This document shows positions 1 through 8,071 of a DNA stretch of 45,460 nucleotides, one piece after another. The notes under the pieces were generated by a model, which was not told the origin of the DNA, ran no database searches, and was given only the letters and a program-made list of their open reading frames with translations. The translations under genes were made by a program, and so were the position numbers. Each line of letters starts with the position of its first letter. Position 1 is the first letter of the stretch. The stretch is from Smithella sp. M82 (GTDB lineage Bacteria > Desulfobacterota > Syntrophia > Syntrophales > Smithellaceae): NCBI GenBank assembly GCA_001683985.1, contig MAEO01000040.1:1-45460 (forward strand), written 5' to 3'.

Positions 1-8
1 GATTCTAA

Positions 9-104
9 AAATTATATCCGACTTTCATGGAAGAGCTTATCGCCGATGACGGTCTGATGAAACATATCGCCAAAAAAAAAAGAGATAATAATGAAAAAAA
101 ATAA
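9..104 (+). CDS. leuD: 3' end of leuD, 3-isopropylmalate dehydratase small subunit (partial)
   Basis: This is the C-terminal tail of a gene that runs in from the left edge. The frame reads LYPTFMEELIADDGLMKHIA and stops at 102-104, overlapping the leuB start by 14 bases. The form 'P.FM.E.I..GGL..H' is typical of LeuD C-termini, and leuD next to leuB is a very common leucine operon order. LeuD with LeuC isomerises 2-isopropylmalate to 3-isopropylmalate. An in-frame TAA lies at 6-8, inside a 21-base stretch that is duplicated at 168-188. The extreme left edge is therefore either rearranged or an assembly artefact, and the coding frame is only trusted from about base 9. Confidence 0.5.
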   Translation, partial: KLYPTFMEELIADDGLMKHIAKKKRDNNEKK

Positions 105-1185
105 ATTTAAAATCGCCGTATTCGCCGGTGACGGTATAGGGCCGGAGATAATGAAAGAAGCCTTGAAGATTCTAAAAATTATATCCGATACAAAAAGAAT
201 TAATCTTCAACTTTGCGAAGGATTTGTCGGCGGCATTGCTTATAATCATTTTGGGACACCACTGCCTGATTCAAGCCTGGAGCTAGCCCTACGAAGCGAC
301 GCGGTTTTACTTGGAGCCGTTGGCGGCCCCCAATGGGAGAGTTTGGATTACAGTATCAGACCGGAAAGAGCGCTGCTTGGTTTACGGGGCAATCTTGGTA
401 TTTACGCCAATCTTCGACCGATTGTCGTTTTTGATGAGCTTCTGGATGCATCACCTCTTAAAAAGAGTATTATCCAGGGGATTGATATTATGATTGTCCG
501 CGAATTGACCGGTGATGTGTATTTCGGCAAACCGCGCGGTATAAAAAAAGGGAAAAACGGAAAACGCAAGGGTGTTAACACAATGACTTACACAGAAGAT
601 GAAATTCGCCGGATTGCCATTCGCGCCTTTGAAATCGCCCGAACACGAAAAAATAATCTTGTTTCAGCAGACAAAGCTAACATTCTCGAAACCACCGAAC
701 TGTGGCGTGATGTGGTCACCGAAGTCGGGCAAAGCTATCCCGATATTACTCTTAAACACATGTATGTTGATAACTGCGCGCTGCAGCTCATACGAAATCC
801 GACCCAATTCGATGTAATTGTTACGACCAATCTCTTCGGAGATATATTAAGCGACGAAGCCGCCATGTTGACCGGTTCCATCGGCATGCTCCCTTCCGCA
901 AGCCTCGGTAAAAAAACCGCTTTATATGAACCTATTCACGGCTCCGCTCCTGATATAGCCGGTAAAGACATCGCTAATCCGCTGGCCGCAATTTTATCGG
1001 TAGCGTTGATGCTCCGTTACTCATTATCCATGCCTGAAGAAGCCTACCTGGTAGAAAGCGCAGTTACTGAAACATTAAAGGAAGGATTCCGCACACAAGA
1101 CATTCAGCAAAAAGCAAAGAAACTTGTAGGTACTGAAGAAATGGGCAACAATGTAGCGAAAAATCTACGCAAACTTTTAAATTAA
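91..1185 (+). CDS. leuB: 3-isopropylmalate dehydrogenase
   Basis: The 364-residue protein is full length for LeuB, the NAD-dependent enzyme that oxidises and decarboxylates 3-isopropylmalate to 2-ketoisocaproate in leucine synthesis. Visible family marks are FAGDGIGPEI at the N-terminus, LLGAVGGPQW (about residue 73), the substrate-binding RELTGDVYFG (about 136), SADKANILETT (about 193), the metal-binding FGDILSDEAAML (about 249) and YEPIHGSAPDIAGK (about 281) for NAD binding. It follows the leuD end and overlaps it, so the two are probably co-transcribed. Nothing is unusual in the protein. Confidence 0.97.
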   Translation: MKKNKFKIAVFAGDGIGPEIMKEALKILKIISDTKRINLQLCEGFVGGIAYNHFGTPLPDSSLELALRSDAVLLGAVGGPQWESLDYSIRPERALLGLRGNLGIYANLRPIVVFDELLDASPLKKSIIQGIDIMIVRELTGDVYFGKPRGIKKGKNGKRKGVNTMTYTEDEIRRIAIRAFEIARTRKNNLVSADKANILETTELWRDVVTEVGQSYPDITLKHMYVDNCALQLIRNPTQFDVIVTTNLFGDILSDEAAMLTGSIGMLPSASLGKKTALYEPIHGSAPDIAGKDIANPLAAILSVALMLRYSLSMPEEAYLVESAVTETLKEGFRTQDIQQKAKKLVGTEEMGNNVAKNLRKLLN

Positions 1186-1235
1186 TGAGGACATCTGAAG
1201 AATGTTACTATACCATTCTCAGAAAGGTGCAAAAG

Positions 1236-1853
1236 ATGGAGACAGTTATTTTCATAGAAAAGATATCGATTGATCCTCCACGTGAAAAAATATATCAGCG
1301 TCTTGGCTACAGGAAAAAAACAACCGCAATATCGGCAAACCAATTTAAGGAAACCGAACTTTTCATAAATGAAGCAACTGCTTTTATTTCTCTTCAGGGA
1401 ATATTTTCACGTCTTAAAATTAATCATAACGACGGTAAAAAAATATTTTTATCCGGAGATGTAACTTTCCAAAGCAATAAATTGTCCGCCTTTCTGCGTG
1501 ATTGTAAAGAAGCTGTGCTTATGGGAGCGACAGCAGGCAATACAATCATGGAGGAGATTAAGAAAAAAACTCTTCAGGATGATTTAGCCGCCGCAGTTGT
1601 TTATGACGCCACAGCCAGTGAAATGACAGATGCTGCACTCGACTGGCTTATGGAATATATCAATAGAATTCTTCGCCGCGAAGGAAAATATCTTTTGCCG
1701 CGACGCTTTTCCGCGGGCTATGCCGATTTCAATTTGGAAAATCAGAAAACAATTTATGAAACGCTGCAAATGGTAAAAATCGGCATAACAATTACGCCCG
1801 GTTTCATCCTTATCCCGGAAAAATCAGTTACTGCTATCAGCGGTATCAGCTAA
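1236..1853 (+). CDS. Stand-alone methionine synthase reactivation-domain protein
   Basis: The protein has about 205 residues and resembles the C-terminal activation domain of MetH, which binds S-adenosylmethionine and re-methylates oxidised cob(II)alamin. The C-terminal part shows the family pattern: RRFSAGYADFNLENQ, then GITITPGFILIPEKSVTAISG, close to the 'PGY..(F)..Q' and 'MxPxxSVSxxxG' motifs of that domain. The open frame continues to 1185, but the ATG at 1236 has an AAAGGTG ribosome-binding site seven bases upstream and removes a poor 17-residue lead, so it is preferred. metH starts 400 bases downstream and lacks this domain, so the two products probably work as one enzyme. An insertion-sequence relic lies between them. 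Confidence 0.85.
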   Translation: METVIFIEKISIDPPREKIYQRLGYRKKTTAISANQFKETELFINEATAFISLQGIFSRLKINHNDGKKIFLSGDVTFQSNKLSAFLRDCKEAVLMGATAGNTIMEEIKKKTLQDDLAAAVVYDATASEMTDAALDWLMEYINRILRREGKYLLPRRFSAGYADFNLENQKTIYETLQMVKIGITITPGFILIPEKSVTAISGIS

Positions 1854-1981
1854 TAATACAAAAGATTTACTGTTTTTTTTCAAACCGTTGCCACCCCTGT
1901 TTCATGCCAAAATTAAAATATTTATAGTTCAGGCAAAAATAAGCAATACGTAATCAAAAGAAGAAACCTGTTAAAATTATT

Positions 1982-2170
1982 TTGGACTGCACCCCTGAAG
2001 TTGGACAAAATATGTTAGAGCAGTTGGCCGGAACCAGATTCCCTTGGAGAGGGAGAAAGGAACTTGCCATGAAACACCGCAGAGTATTTGCTGTTGAACT
2101 CAAGCGCCGGATCATTGAAGAACTTCTGAACGGAATGAGTACGCTTTTATTTGAAGCAACAGGACTTTTT
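1982..2170 (+). pseudogene. Relic of the left end of an IS3-type insertion sequence (orfA fragment)
   Basis: The stretch begins TGGACTGCACCCCTGAAGTT, which has the look of an IS3-family terminal inverted repeat. At 2069 an ATG after GGGAGAAAGGAACTTGCC opens MKHRRVFAVELKRRIIEELL, the usual start of the OrfA helix-turn-helix protein. The similarity stops after about 26 residues, the rest of the element is missing, and unrelated sequence follows. No matching right end was seen. It is a decayed, immobile remnant sitting between the reactivation gene and metH. Confidence 0.6.
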
Positions 2171-2251
2171 TTCCAAAAAAAATCACACTTCTTTCTTTAA
2201 AAGTGATATAAGACTCCCCAAAATAACAATCGTTGGTTAAGGGAGAATTTT

Positions 2252-4651
2252 GTGGCTAAAGCTGTTAATATTAAAAATCTTTTGACAAAAAAGATTATCA
2301 TTCTGGACGGCGCCATGGGTACTGAATTGCAAAAAAAAGGAATGGCCGGCGGCGTCTGCCCGGAATACTGGTGTCTGAGCAATTCTCAAATTACGGGAAG
2401 TTTACATGACTCTTATCAAAAAGCAGGCGCGCAAATAATTTACACCTGCACTTTTGGCGCTAATCGTTTTAAGCTGAAGCAATATGGTATTAAAGAAAAT
2501 TCCTACAAAATAAACTTTGACCTCGCACGCTTAGCCAAACAGGTCTGTGACAAAAATACCCTGGTTGCCGGAGATGTCGGTCCTACAGGTCTATTTGTTG
2601 AACCCTTCGGACCGTTGGCTTTTGAAGAAGCAGTAGATACATTTAAAGAGCAGGCACAAGGCTTGATCGACGGTGGCTGCGATCTGATTGTTATCGAAAC
2701 CATGATCGATATTCAGGAAGCACGCGCAGCACTAATTGCCGTAAAAGAAATTAAAAATATTTTTACCATCGTTTCCATGACCTACGAAAAAGATGGTTAT
2801 ACGCTGGGCGGCACCGATCCGGTGACAGCGCTTATCACCCTGCAAAGTCTTGGCGCTGACGCGGTTGGCTGCAATTGCTCCACCGGTCCTGAAAAAATGG
2901 TGGATTTTATTACAGCCATGAAACCATACGCTACCGTCCCGCTTTTAGCCAAACCAAATGCCGGAATGCCGCGCCTTGAAGCCGGAAAAACCATTTTTGA
3001 AATGGATGTGAAAACGTTCGCGTCTCACGGGCGAAACCTTGTCAAGGCCGGAGCAAACTTACTTGGCGGCTGCTGCGGCACAACACCGGAACACATCCGG
3101 GAACTGGCCAAAATAACCGCGAAAATCAAACCATGCCTGCCGCAAAGAAAATCAATCAGCGCTTTGAGTTCAGCACGCGGTTTCGTGCATTTGGCTGAAA
3201 ATCGGCCACTTGTCATAGTTGGCGAAAGAATAAATCCCACCGGAAAGAAAGCTCTTCAGCAGGAACTTATCGAAGGAAAAACATCAATTATCCGCCACAT
3301 GGCCTTGGATCAGGAAAATCAGGGCGCGAATTTGCTGGATGTCAATATAGGTCAGCCCGGGATTGATGAAGTAAAAACAATTAAAGAAGTAATTTCTCTT
3401 TTGTCCACAACAACAAAATTACCGCTGGTTATCGACTCCTCCAATGTAAAAACAATTGAAGCAGCGCTCAGGATCTATCCGGGTCGAATATTGATTAATT
3501 CCATATCCGGCGAAAAAGAAAAAATAACCAAACTTCTGCCTTTGGCCGCTAAATACGGGGCCATGTTCATTTTATTGCCCCTGACCGGCGGCGAAGTGCC
3601 GCAGACAGCGCAAAAACGGCAGACGATTATAAAAAATATCTTTCAAAAGGCAAAAATTTCCGGTTTCACCAAAGATGATATTATTGTCGATTGTCTGGTT
3701 ATGGCTGTTGCCTCCAACCCTCTCGCCGCTTACGAAACACTCAAAACCCTGCATTGGTGCACAAATGTTTTTAAAAGTAAGACAAATTTGGGGCTTTCCA
3801 ATGTTTCTTTCGGCATGCCCGGTCGTCCGTGGCTTAACGCCACTTTTCTGGCTATGGCGCAATTCTGCGGCTTAACCATAGCTATTGCCAATCCCGCCAG
3901 TTCCGAAATTATGAATGTCAAAAAAGCCGGAGATGTTCTTATGGCTAAAGATAAAGACGCTTTGCGTTTTATCGAACATTTTTCTGCTCAAACTGCCACT
4001 GGTTCCGCAACTATTACGAAAGTTCTTACATCAAGGGAAAAGATTACCGACGCAATAATTAACGGCAACAGAGATGATATCCTATCTTTGGTAGAAGCGG
4101 AACTTTCTGCCGGTAGTACAGCTCAGGAAATTGTGGATAATATAATGATTCCTTCCATTGTTCAGGTTGGTGACTTATACGAAAAAAAGCTTTTCTTTCT
4201 GCCGCAGTTGATGGCCGCCGCGGAAACAATGAAAAAAGCGCTTGGCTATCTGGAACCGAAATTAAAGAAAGATTCCGTCGAAAACAAGGGCAAAATATTA
4301 CTTGCAACTGTAAAAGGCGATATTCATGATATCGGAAAAAATATAGTTGCTCTTCTTTTGAGAAATTACGGCTACCGTGTTATTGATCTGGGCAAAGACG
4401 TCTCCGCGGAAGATATCATAGAAACTACCAAAAAAGAAATGCCGGACATAATCGGTCTTTCAGCGTTAATGACTACGACAATGGTAAATATGAAAGATGC
4501 GATAACACTGGCGCGGGCAAATGGAATCCAAAAACCTTTTATGGTTGGCGGAGCTGTGCTTACCGAAAATTATGCGAAAACCATTGGTGCACATTTCGCC
4601 AAAGACGGAGTTGCCGCCGTAAAAGTGGCAGAAAAATTGGTGAAGAAATAA
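2252..4651 (+). CDS. metH: Cobalamin-dependent methionine synthase without activation domain
   Basis: The 799-residue protein transfers a methyl group from 5-methyltetrahydrofolate to homocysteine through cobalamin. Domains in order: homocysteine methyltransferase (about 10-290) with zinc ligands in GCNCSTGP and GGCCGTTPEHI; pterin-binding domain (about 315-570) with VGERINPTGKK; the cobalamin cap (about 590-675); and the B12-binding domain (about 680-799) with the lower-ligand motif DIHDIGKN. The C-terminal reactivation domain of long MetH is absent and is supplied by the gene at 1236-1853. The start is GTG with GGGAGAA upstream. No cobalamin or SAM riboswitch was recognised before it. Confidence 0.95.
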   Translation: MAKAVNIKNLLTKKIIILDGAMGTELQKKGMAGGVCPEYWCLSNSQITGSLHDSYQKAGAQIIYTCTFGANRFKLKQYGIKENSYKINFDLARLAKQVCDKNTLVAGDVGPTGLFVEPFGPLAFEEAVDTFKEQAQGLIDGGCDLIVIETMIDIQEARAALIAVKEIKNIFTIVSMTYEKDGYTLGGTDPVTALITLQSLGADAVGCNCSTGPEKMVDFITAMKPYATVPLLAKPNAGMPRLEAGKTIFEMDVKTFASHGRNLVKAGANLLGGCCGTTPEHIRELAKITAKIKPCLPQRKSISALSSARGFVHLAENRPLVIVGERINPTGKKALQQELIEGKTSIIRHMALDQENQGANLLDVNIGQPGIDEVKTIKEVISLLSTTTKLPLVIDSSNVKTIEAALRIYPGRILINSISGEKEKITKLLPLAAKYGAMFILLPLTGGEVPQTAQKRQTIIKNIFQKAKISGFTKDDIIVDCLVMAVASNPLAAYETLKTLHWCTNVFKSKTNLGLSNVSFGMPGRPWLNATFLAMAQFCGLTIAIANPASSEIMNVKKAGDVLMAKDKDALRFIEHFSAQTATGSATITKVLTSREKITDAIINGNRDDILSLVEAELSAGSTAQEIVDNIMIPSIVQVGDLYEKKLFFLPQLMAAAETMKKALGYLEPKLKKDSVENKGKILLATVKGDIHDIGKNIVALLLRNYGYRVIDLGKDVSAEDIIETTKKEMPDIIGLSALMTTTMVNMKDAITLARANGIQKPFMVGGAVLTENYAKTIGAHFAKDGVAAVKVAEKLVKK

Positions 4652-4663
4652 AATATTATATAG

Positions 4664-5398
4664 ATGAAGTTTATCAATCAGGCATACAAAATAAATAAAA
4701 TCGTACCTGCTATCTGTTTCTCCTTGCTTATTCATTTTGCTGCTGCAGTTTTTATGGTTATTGTTTTATCAAACGACGTGTCGGTGCAAAAATTAAAAGG
4801 ATTAAACCTGGTCTGGATTTCTCTGGACAGCGTAAACAGGCTCGGCAAATTTGAACTTAAAAATGATCGTGCTGTAAAAATATTTCCTCCCGTAGAAAAA
4901 ATGGCCGATGTAAAAACAAATACTGAATTACGATCCGTTTCAACTCAAACCATGCAAATAACTGCATCAACACCGACAACAAGAGAACCGGCCAACACAG
5001 TTTCACTTGTAGATTCAGGCATATCTTCAGCCGTAAAAGAAAGAAGCAATAATACGGATGGTTACAACGTAAATAAAAACGCCGGAAAAGCGTCTAATTT
5101 AGACACTACAATAGCCTACCCTTTATACAAAGAAAATGCGCCTCCTGTTTATCCTTCAATAGCGCGTATTCGCGGTTATGAAGGCGTTGTCCTGATATCT
5201 GCGGAAGTCTTGCCTGATGGCCGTGTAGGAAACATGAAGATAAGAAAATCTTCCGGCTATACCATCCTGGATCAATCGGCAATCAAAGCGGTAAAACCAT
5301 GGAAATTCGAACCTGCTAAAAAACATGGAAGTCCTTTTACAGTTTGGGTCGATCTGCCCATAAAATTCATTCTGCATAATGAAAATTCTCACTCATAA
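4664..5398 (+). CDS. TonB-like energy-transducing protein
   Basis: The 244-residue protein has one N-terminal membrane segment (about residues 13-36, PAICFSLLIHFAAAVFMVIV), a long polar Ser/Thr-rich linker that would span the periplasm, and a C-terminal TonB fold (about 160-240). That fold reads YPSIARIRGYEGVVLISAEV, LPDGRVGNMKIRKSSGY, LDQSAIKAVKPWKFEPAK. TonB proteins couple the inner-membrane ExbBD motor to outer-membrane transporters. The linker lacks the strong proline repeats of classical TonB, and no exbB or exbD is nearby, so the partner is unknown. The gene begins 12 bases after metH. A link with cobalamin uptake is possible but only inferred. Confidence 0.8.
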   Translation: MKFINQAYKINKIVPAICFSLLIHFAAAVFMVIVLSNDVSVQKLKGLNLVWISLDSVNRLGKFELKNDRAVKIFPPVEKMADVKTNTELRSVSTQTMQITASTPTTREPANTVSLVDSGISSAVKERSNNTDGYNVNKNAGKASNLDTTIAYPLYKENAPPVYPSIARIRGYEGVVLISAEVLPDGRVGNMKIRKSSGYTILDQSAIKAVKPWKFEPAKKHGSPFTVWVDLPIKFILHNENSHS

Positions 5399-5419
5399 AT
5401 TCAGCTGAAGGAAGGAATA

Positions 5420-6013
5420 ATGACAATTAACAAGATGAAAAAAAGACTGGGCGAAATAATTATCGAACGGTCTTTTAAATTCAGTGATAACCCGCCTTTT
5501 ACACTTACGTCCGGCAAGAAAAGCAATTATTATTTCAATTGCAAACCGACTACTCTTGATCCCGAAGGCATGAATTTTATCGGCACCATAGTCTTCGACA
5601 TTTTAAAGAACACGGATGTTACTGCGGCAGGCGGATTGACTCTTGGTGCCGACCCGATAGCCAATGCGCTCTCTGTCATATCGTATCAGAAAGGTAAACC
5701 TATTAAGTCTTTTATTGTCCGCAAAGACATTAAAGATCACGGAACTAAAAGCAAAATTGAAGGCAACGTCCGTCCGGGAGAAAAAGTCGCCATAATAGAC
5801 GATGTAATTACGACGGGCGCCTCCACCATTACCGCGATAGAGCAGGCGCGTAAAGAAGGCCTGAATGTCGAACTTGTTATTGCACTTATCGACCGGGAAG
5901 AAGGCGGCAGAGAAAATATCCTTCAGTACGTTGATAACATAAAAATTATCCTGACCAGAACCGAAATAATGAATCTTCGCGCTAAACTAATTAACGGTAA
6001 GGTTGTTGAATGA
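5420..6013 (+). CDS. pyrE: Orotate phosphoribosyltransferase
   Basis: The protein has 197 residues, normal for PyrE, which joins orotate to PRPP to form OMP in pyrimidine synthesis. The PRPP-binding signature is VAIIDDVITTGAST (about residue 127), the N-terminal FTLTSGKKSNYYFNCK matches the orotate-binding region, and the middle carries RKDIKDHGTKSKIEG with the mobile-loop lysine and histidine. The ribosome-binding site is GAAGGAAGGA before the ATG at 5420. The gene overlaps the next open frame by four bases (ATGA). Confidence 0.95.
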   Translation: MTINKMKKRLGEIIIERSFKFSDNPPFTLTSGKKSNYYFNCKPTTLDPEGMNFIGTIVFDILKNTDVTAAGGLTLGADPIANALSVISYQKGKPIKSFIVRKDIKDHGTKSKIEGNVRPGEKVAIIDDVITTGASTITAIEQARKEGLNVELVIALIDREEGGRENILQYVDNIKIILTRTEIMNLRAKLINGKVVE

Positions 6014-6264
6014 AAATATTTCTTGTCTTCCTGCTGTTCGTCAGTTTATCTTTTTTCTTCAAATGGGATTCTATAGCCGATATTTTAGTTCTTCCCGCAA
6101 CCAATTTTAATCTGTCGGATATGACCAGCGAAGCACCTACCGGATGGAGCGTTGACAAGATAAAAGGCAAGCCCCTAATGAGAATGAAAAAAGAGAATAA
6201 CGTATTTTATCTCACTGTCAATGACCGGTCATTGACAGATTGCTTTTCTTGTTTTATGTTTTAA
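6010..6264 (+). pseudogene. Truncated DUF3047-like secreted protein
   Basis: The frame has 84 residues, starts at an ATGA overlap with pyrE and has a signal-like N-terminus (MKIFLVFLLFVSLSFFF). The next part, GWSVDKIKGKPLMRMKKENN and VFYLTVNDRS, resembles the opening of DUF3047 domains, which normally continue for another 150 residues. The resemblance stops exactly at a 24-base perfect palindrome (6215-6238), after which the frame reads LTDCFSCFMF and ends. The gene was probably cut there by a deletion or insertion. The remaining product is unlikely to be functional. Confidence 0.5.
6215..6238. repeat. 24-base perfect palindrome
   Basis: The half-site CTGTCAATGACC is followed directly by its exact reverse complement, GGTCATTGACAG, with no spacer. 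It lies at the point where the DUF3047-like frame loses similarity. Confidence 0.9.
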
Positions 6265-6352
6265 ATTAACTAATAGTCTGCCTAATATAAAAATATACTT
6301 GGGATTAATATATGAAACCCACATGACGGTATCCGTCACAAAGGAGCATGAA

Positions 6353-6424
6353 AATCTCCCCTAACCCCTCTTTGCCGAAGAGGGGAACTTCCCCCTTGAG
6401 AAAAGGGGGATTGAGGGGGATTTG
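6353..6424. repeat. GC-rich palindromic intergenic repeat
   Basis: The stretch contains two nested hairpins, CCCCTCTT/AAGAGGGG and CCCCCTT/AAGGGGG, enclosed by an imperfect outer stem from AAATCTCCCC to GGGGGATTT. This form (ATCCCCCTCAATCCCCCTTT-like on the other strand) is typical of dispersed palindromic repeats found in many copies in bacterial genomes. It sits in the gap between the truncated gene and the lipoprotein gene. A short hairpin (TGACGG/CCGTCA, 6324-6338) precedes it. The copy number in this genome cannot be seen from one window. Confidence 0.65.
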
Positions 6425-6478
6425 ATGAGGATAGTTTTAAATAACAATATAAACAATGACTTAGAGGTGCATTTTCGA

Positions 6479-6874
6479 GTGAAAAATCAAAGCCGCTTTT
6501 TAATCTTTTTAATTTTATTTCTTTTGGCCGGGTGTAATGCCGCTATTAACATGAACGGCAAGATTATCGGTGTTAATTCTGGACAATTCCTTTACCAGGA
6601 TGGCAACCTTATCAGTAATTACCAAGCCAACATTGAATCAGTATGGAAAGCCTGTGAAAAATCGGCAACTGAACTAAAAGCTGTAGATGTACAAAAGGAA
6701 CGTAAAATTTCCACAGGAACTATTAAGGCCACAATTCAAGATGAAATAGTAATCATAAAAGTGGAATATCTGGAGAAAAATTTAACCTCCGTTTCCGTAT
6801 TCGTGGGAATGGTCGGCAACAACATGGCTTCCCGTCTTATTCATGATAAGATAATCAGCAATGTAACAAAATAA
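6479..6874 (+). CDS. Small DUF3568-like lipoprotein
   Basis: From a GTG at 6479 the product has about 131 residues. It opens with a hydrophobic signal (FLIFLILFLLAGC) whose LLAGC is a good lipobox, so it should be lipid-anchored. The rest (about 105 residues) has the small alpha-beta pattern of DUF3568-type lipoproteins: repeated short strands with SVWKACEKSATELK in the first helix. The frame is open from an ATG at 6422, but the GTG has AGAGGTG nine bases upstream and places the signal peptide at the N-terminus, so it is the better start. The function is unknown. Confidence 0.65.
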   Translation: MKNQSRFLIFLILFLLAGCNAAINMNGKIIGVNSGQFLYQDGNLISNYQANIESVWKACEKSATELKAVDVQKERKISTGTIKATIQDEIVIIKVEYLEKNLTSVSVFVGMVGNNMASRLIHDKIISNVTK

Positions 6875-6889
6875 TAGTCGGTAATTTTC

Positions 6890-8059
6890 ATGGTCGAAAA
6901 ATCAGTGGAAGAAGATAAAAGGTCCATTCGTGTCTTTGCCTGGGCTTCTTTTTTGAATGATCTGGGATCGGATATGATCTACCCGATCTGGCCGCTTTTC
7001 GTAACTTCTTTTATGGGTGCGAACATGGCCATGTTGGGATTAATAGACGGCTTGGGCGAAGCTTTTGTTTCCATCTCCAAAGCCATATCCGGATATCTTT
7101 CCGACAGAATCAGAAAAAGAAAATTTTTTATCTGGTCCGGTTATATTTTTGGCTCGGCATCTAGGATTGGCTACGCTCTCGCCCCTGCCTGGCAATGGCT
7201 GATACCTCTCAAAATACTGGACCGCTCCGGAAAAATACGCTCCGCTCCCCGTGACGCGCTTGTTGCTGATATTTCCACCGATCAAGACCGCGGTTCTAAT
7301 TTCGGCTTAATGAAAGCCATGGATAATTTAGGTGCGGTTTGCGGCATTGTTATCTGCCTTTTGCTTTTCGAACATATCGGCTTTACCAAACTTTTTCTTA
7401 TTGCCGCTATGCCGTCTCTTGTCAGTGCGTTTCTTATTTATAAATACATAAAGGAAGTAAAAACAACGGACAAAAAACTATTTGCTCCTTTCACACTCAA
7501 AGAGCTCGATTTCAACTTTAAATTATTTCTTATTTTAAATTCAATTTTCACTTTAGGAGCATTCAGCTATTCTTTTTTACTTATTTTTGCCGGCAAAAAC
7601 GGATTCAAGGCCACATACCTACCCGTCTTTTACCTCATAATTACTGTAACCGCAGCTGCTTTTTCTCTGCCTATGGGCAGGATCTCGGACAAAATAGGCA
7701 GAAAAAAGCTGATGTATCTGGCTTTTATTTTATGGGCAACAATTTGTGCCGGTTTTACCCTGTCAACCAGTCCCTTTATAGTTGTTGCCTCTTTTGTTCT
7801 CTATGGCATGCATAAAGCGGCTCTGGAAACTGTTCAAAAAACTTATACTTCGGAACTTTGTCCCGATAGTTTTCGGGCAACCGGTCTGGGAGTGTTTCAA
7901 ATGGCGGTCGGCATCTGTGCTTTACCGGCTTCACTAATTGCCGGGTTTCTCTGGGATAAGGTCAATCTGCGGATGCCTTTTTATTTCTCTCTGACTCTGG
8001 CTCTTGTGGCGTGCCTTATGCTTTTTTTCGTAAAAGAAAGTAATTGCCGGAAAGGATAA
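6890..8059 (+). CDS. Major facilitator superfamily transporter
   Basis: The 389-residue protein is highly hydrophobic with about 12 predicted membrane segments. The MFS loop motif between helices 2 and 3 is visible as GYLSDRIRKRKFFIWSGYI (about residue 68), and its counterpart in the second half is GRISDKIGRKKLM (about 265). DRSGKIRSAPRDALVAD (about 110) is typical of a group of uncharacterised proteobacterial MFS carriers related to drug exporters. The substrate cannot be assigned. The gene begins 15 bases after the lipoprotein gene and may be co-transcribed with it. The ribosome-binding site is weak. Confidence 0.88.
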   Translation: MVEKSVEEDKRSIRVFAWASFLNDLGSDMIYPIWPLFVTSFMGANMAMLGLIDGLGEAFVSISKAISGYLSDRIRKRKFFIWSGYIFGSASRIGYALAPAWQWLIPLKILDRSGKIRSAPRDALVADISTDQDRGSNFGLMKAMDNLGAVCGIVICLLLFEHIGFTKLFLIAAMPSLVSAFLIYKYIKEVKTTDKKLFAPFTLKELDFNFKLFLILNSIFTLGAFSYSFLLIFAGKNGFKATYLPVFYLIITVTAAAFSLPMGRISDKIGRKKLMYLAFILWATICAGFTLSTSPFIVVASFVLYGMHKAALETVQKTYTSELCPDSFRATGLGVFQMAVGICALPASLIAGFLWDKVNLRMPFYFSLTLALVACLMLFFVKESNCRKG

Positions 8060-8071
8060 AATATCGCTTGT

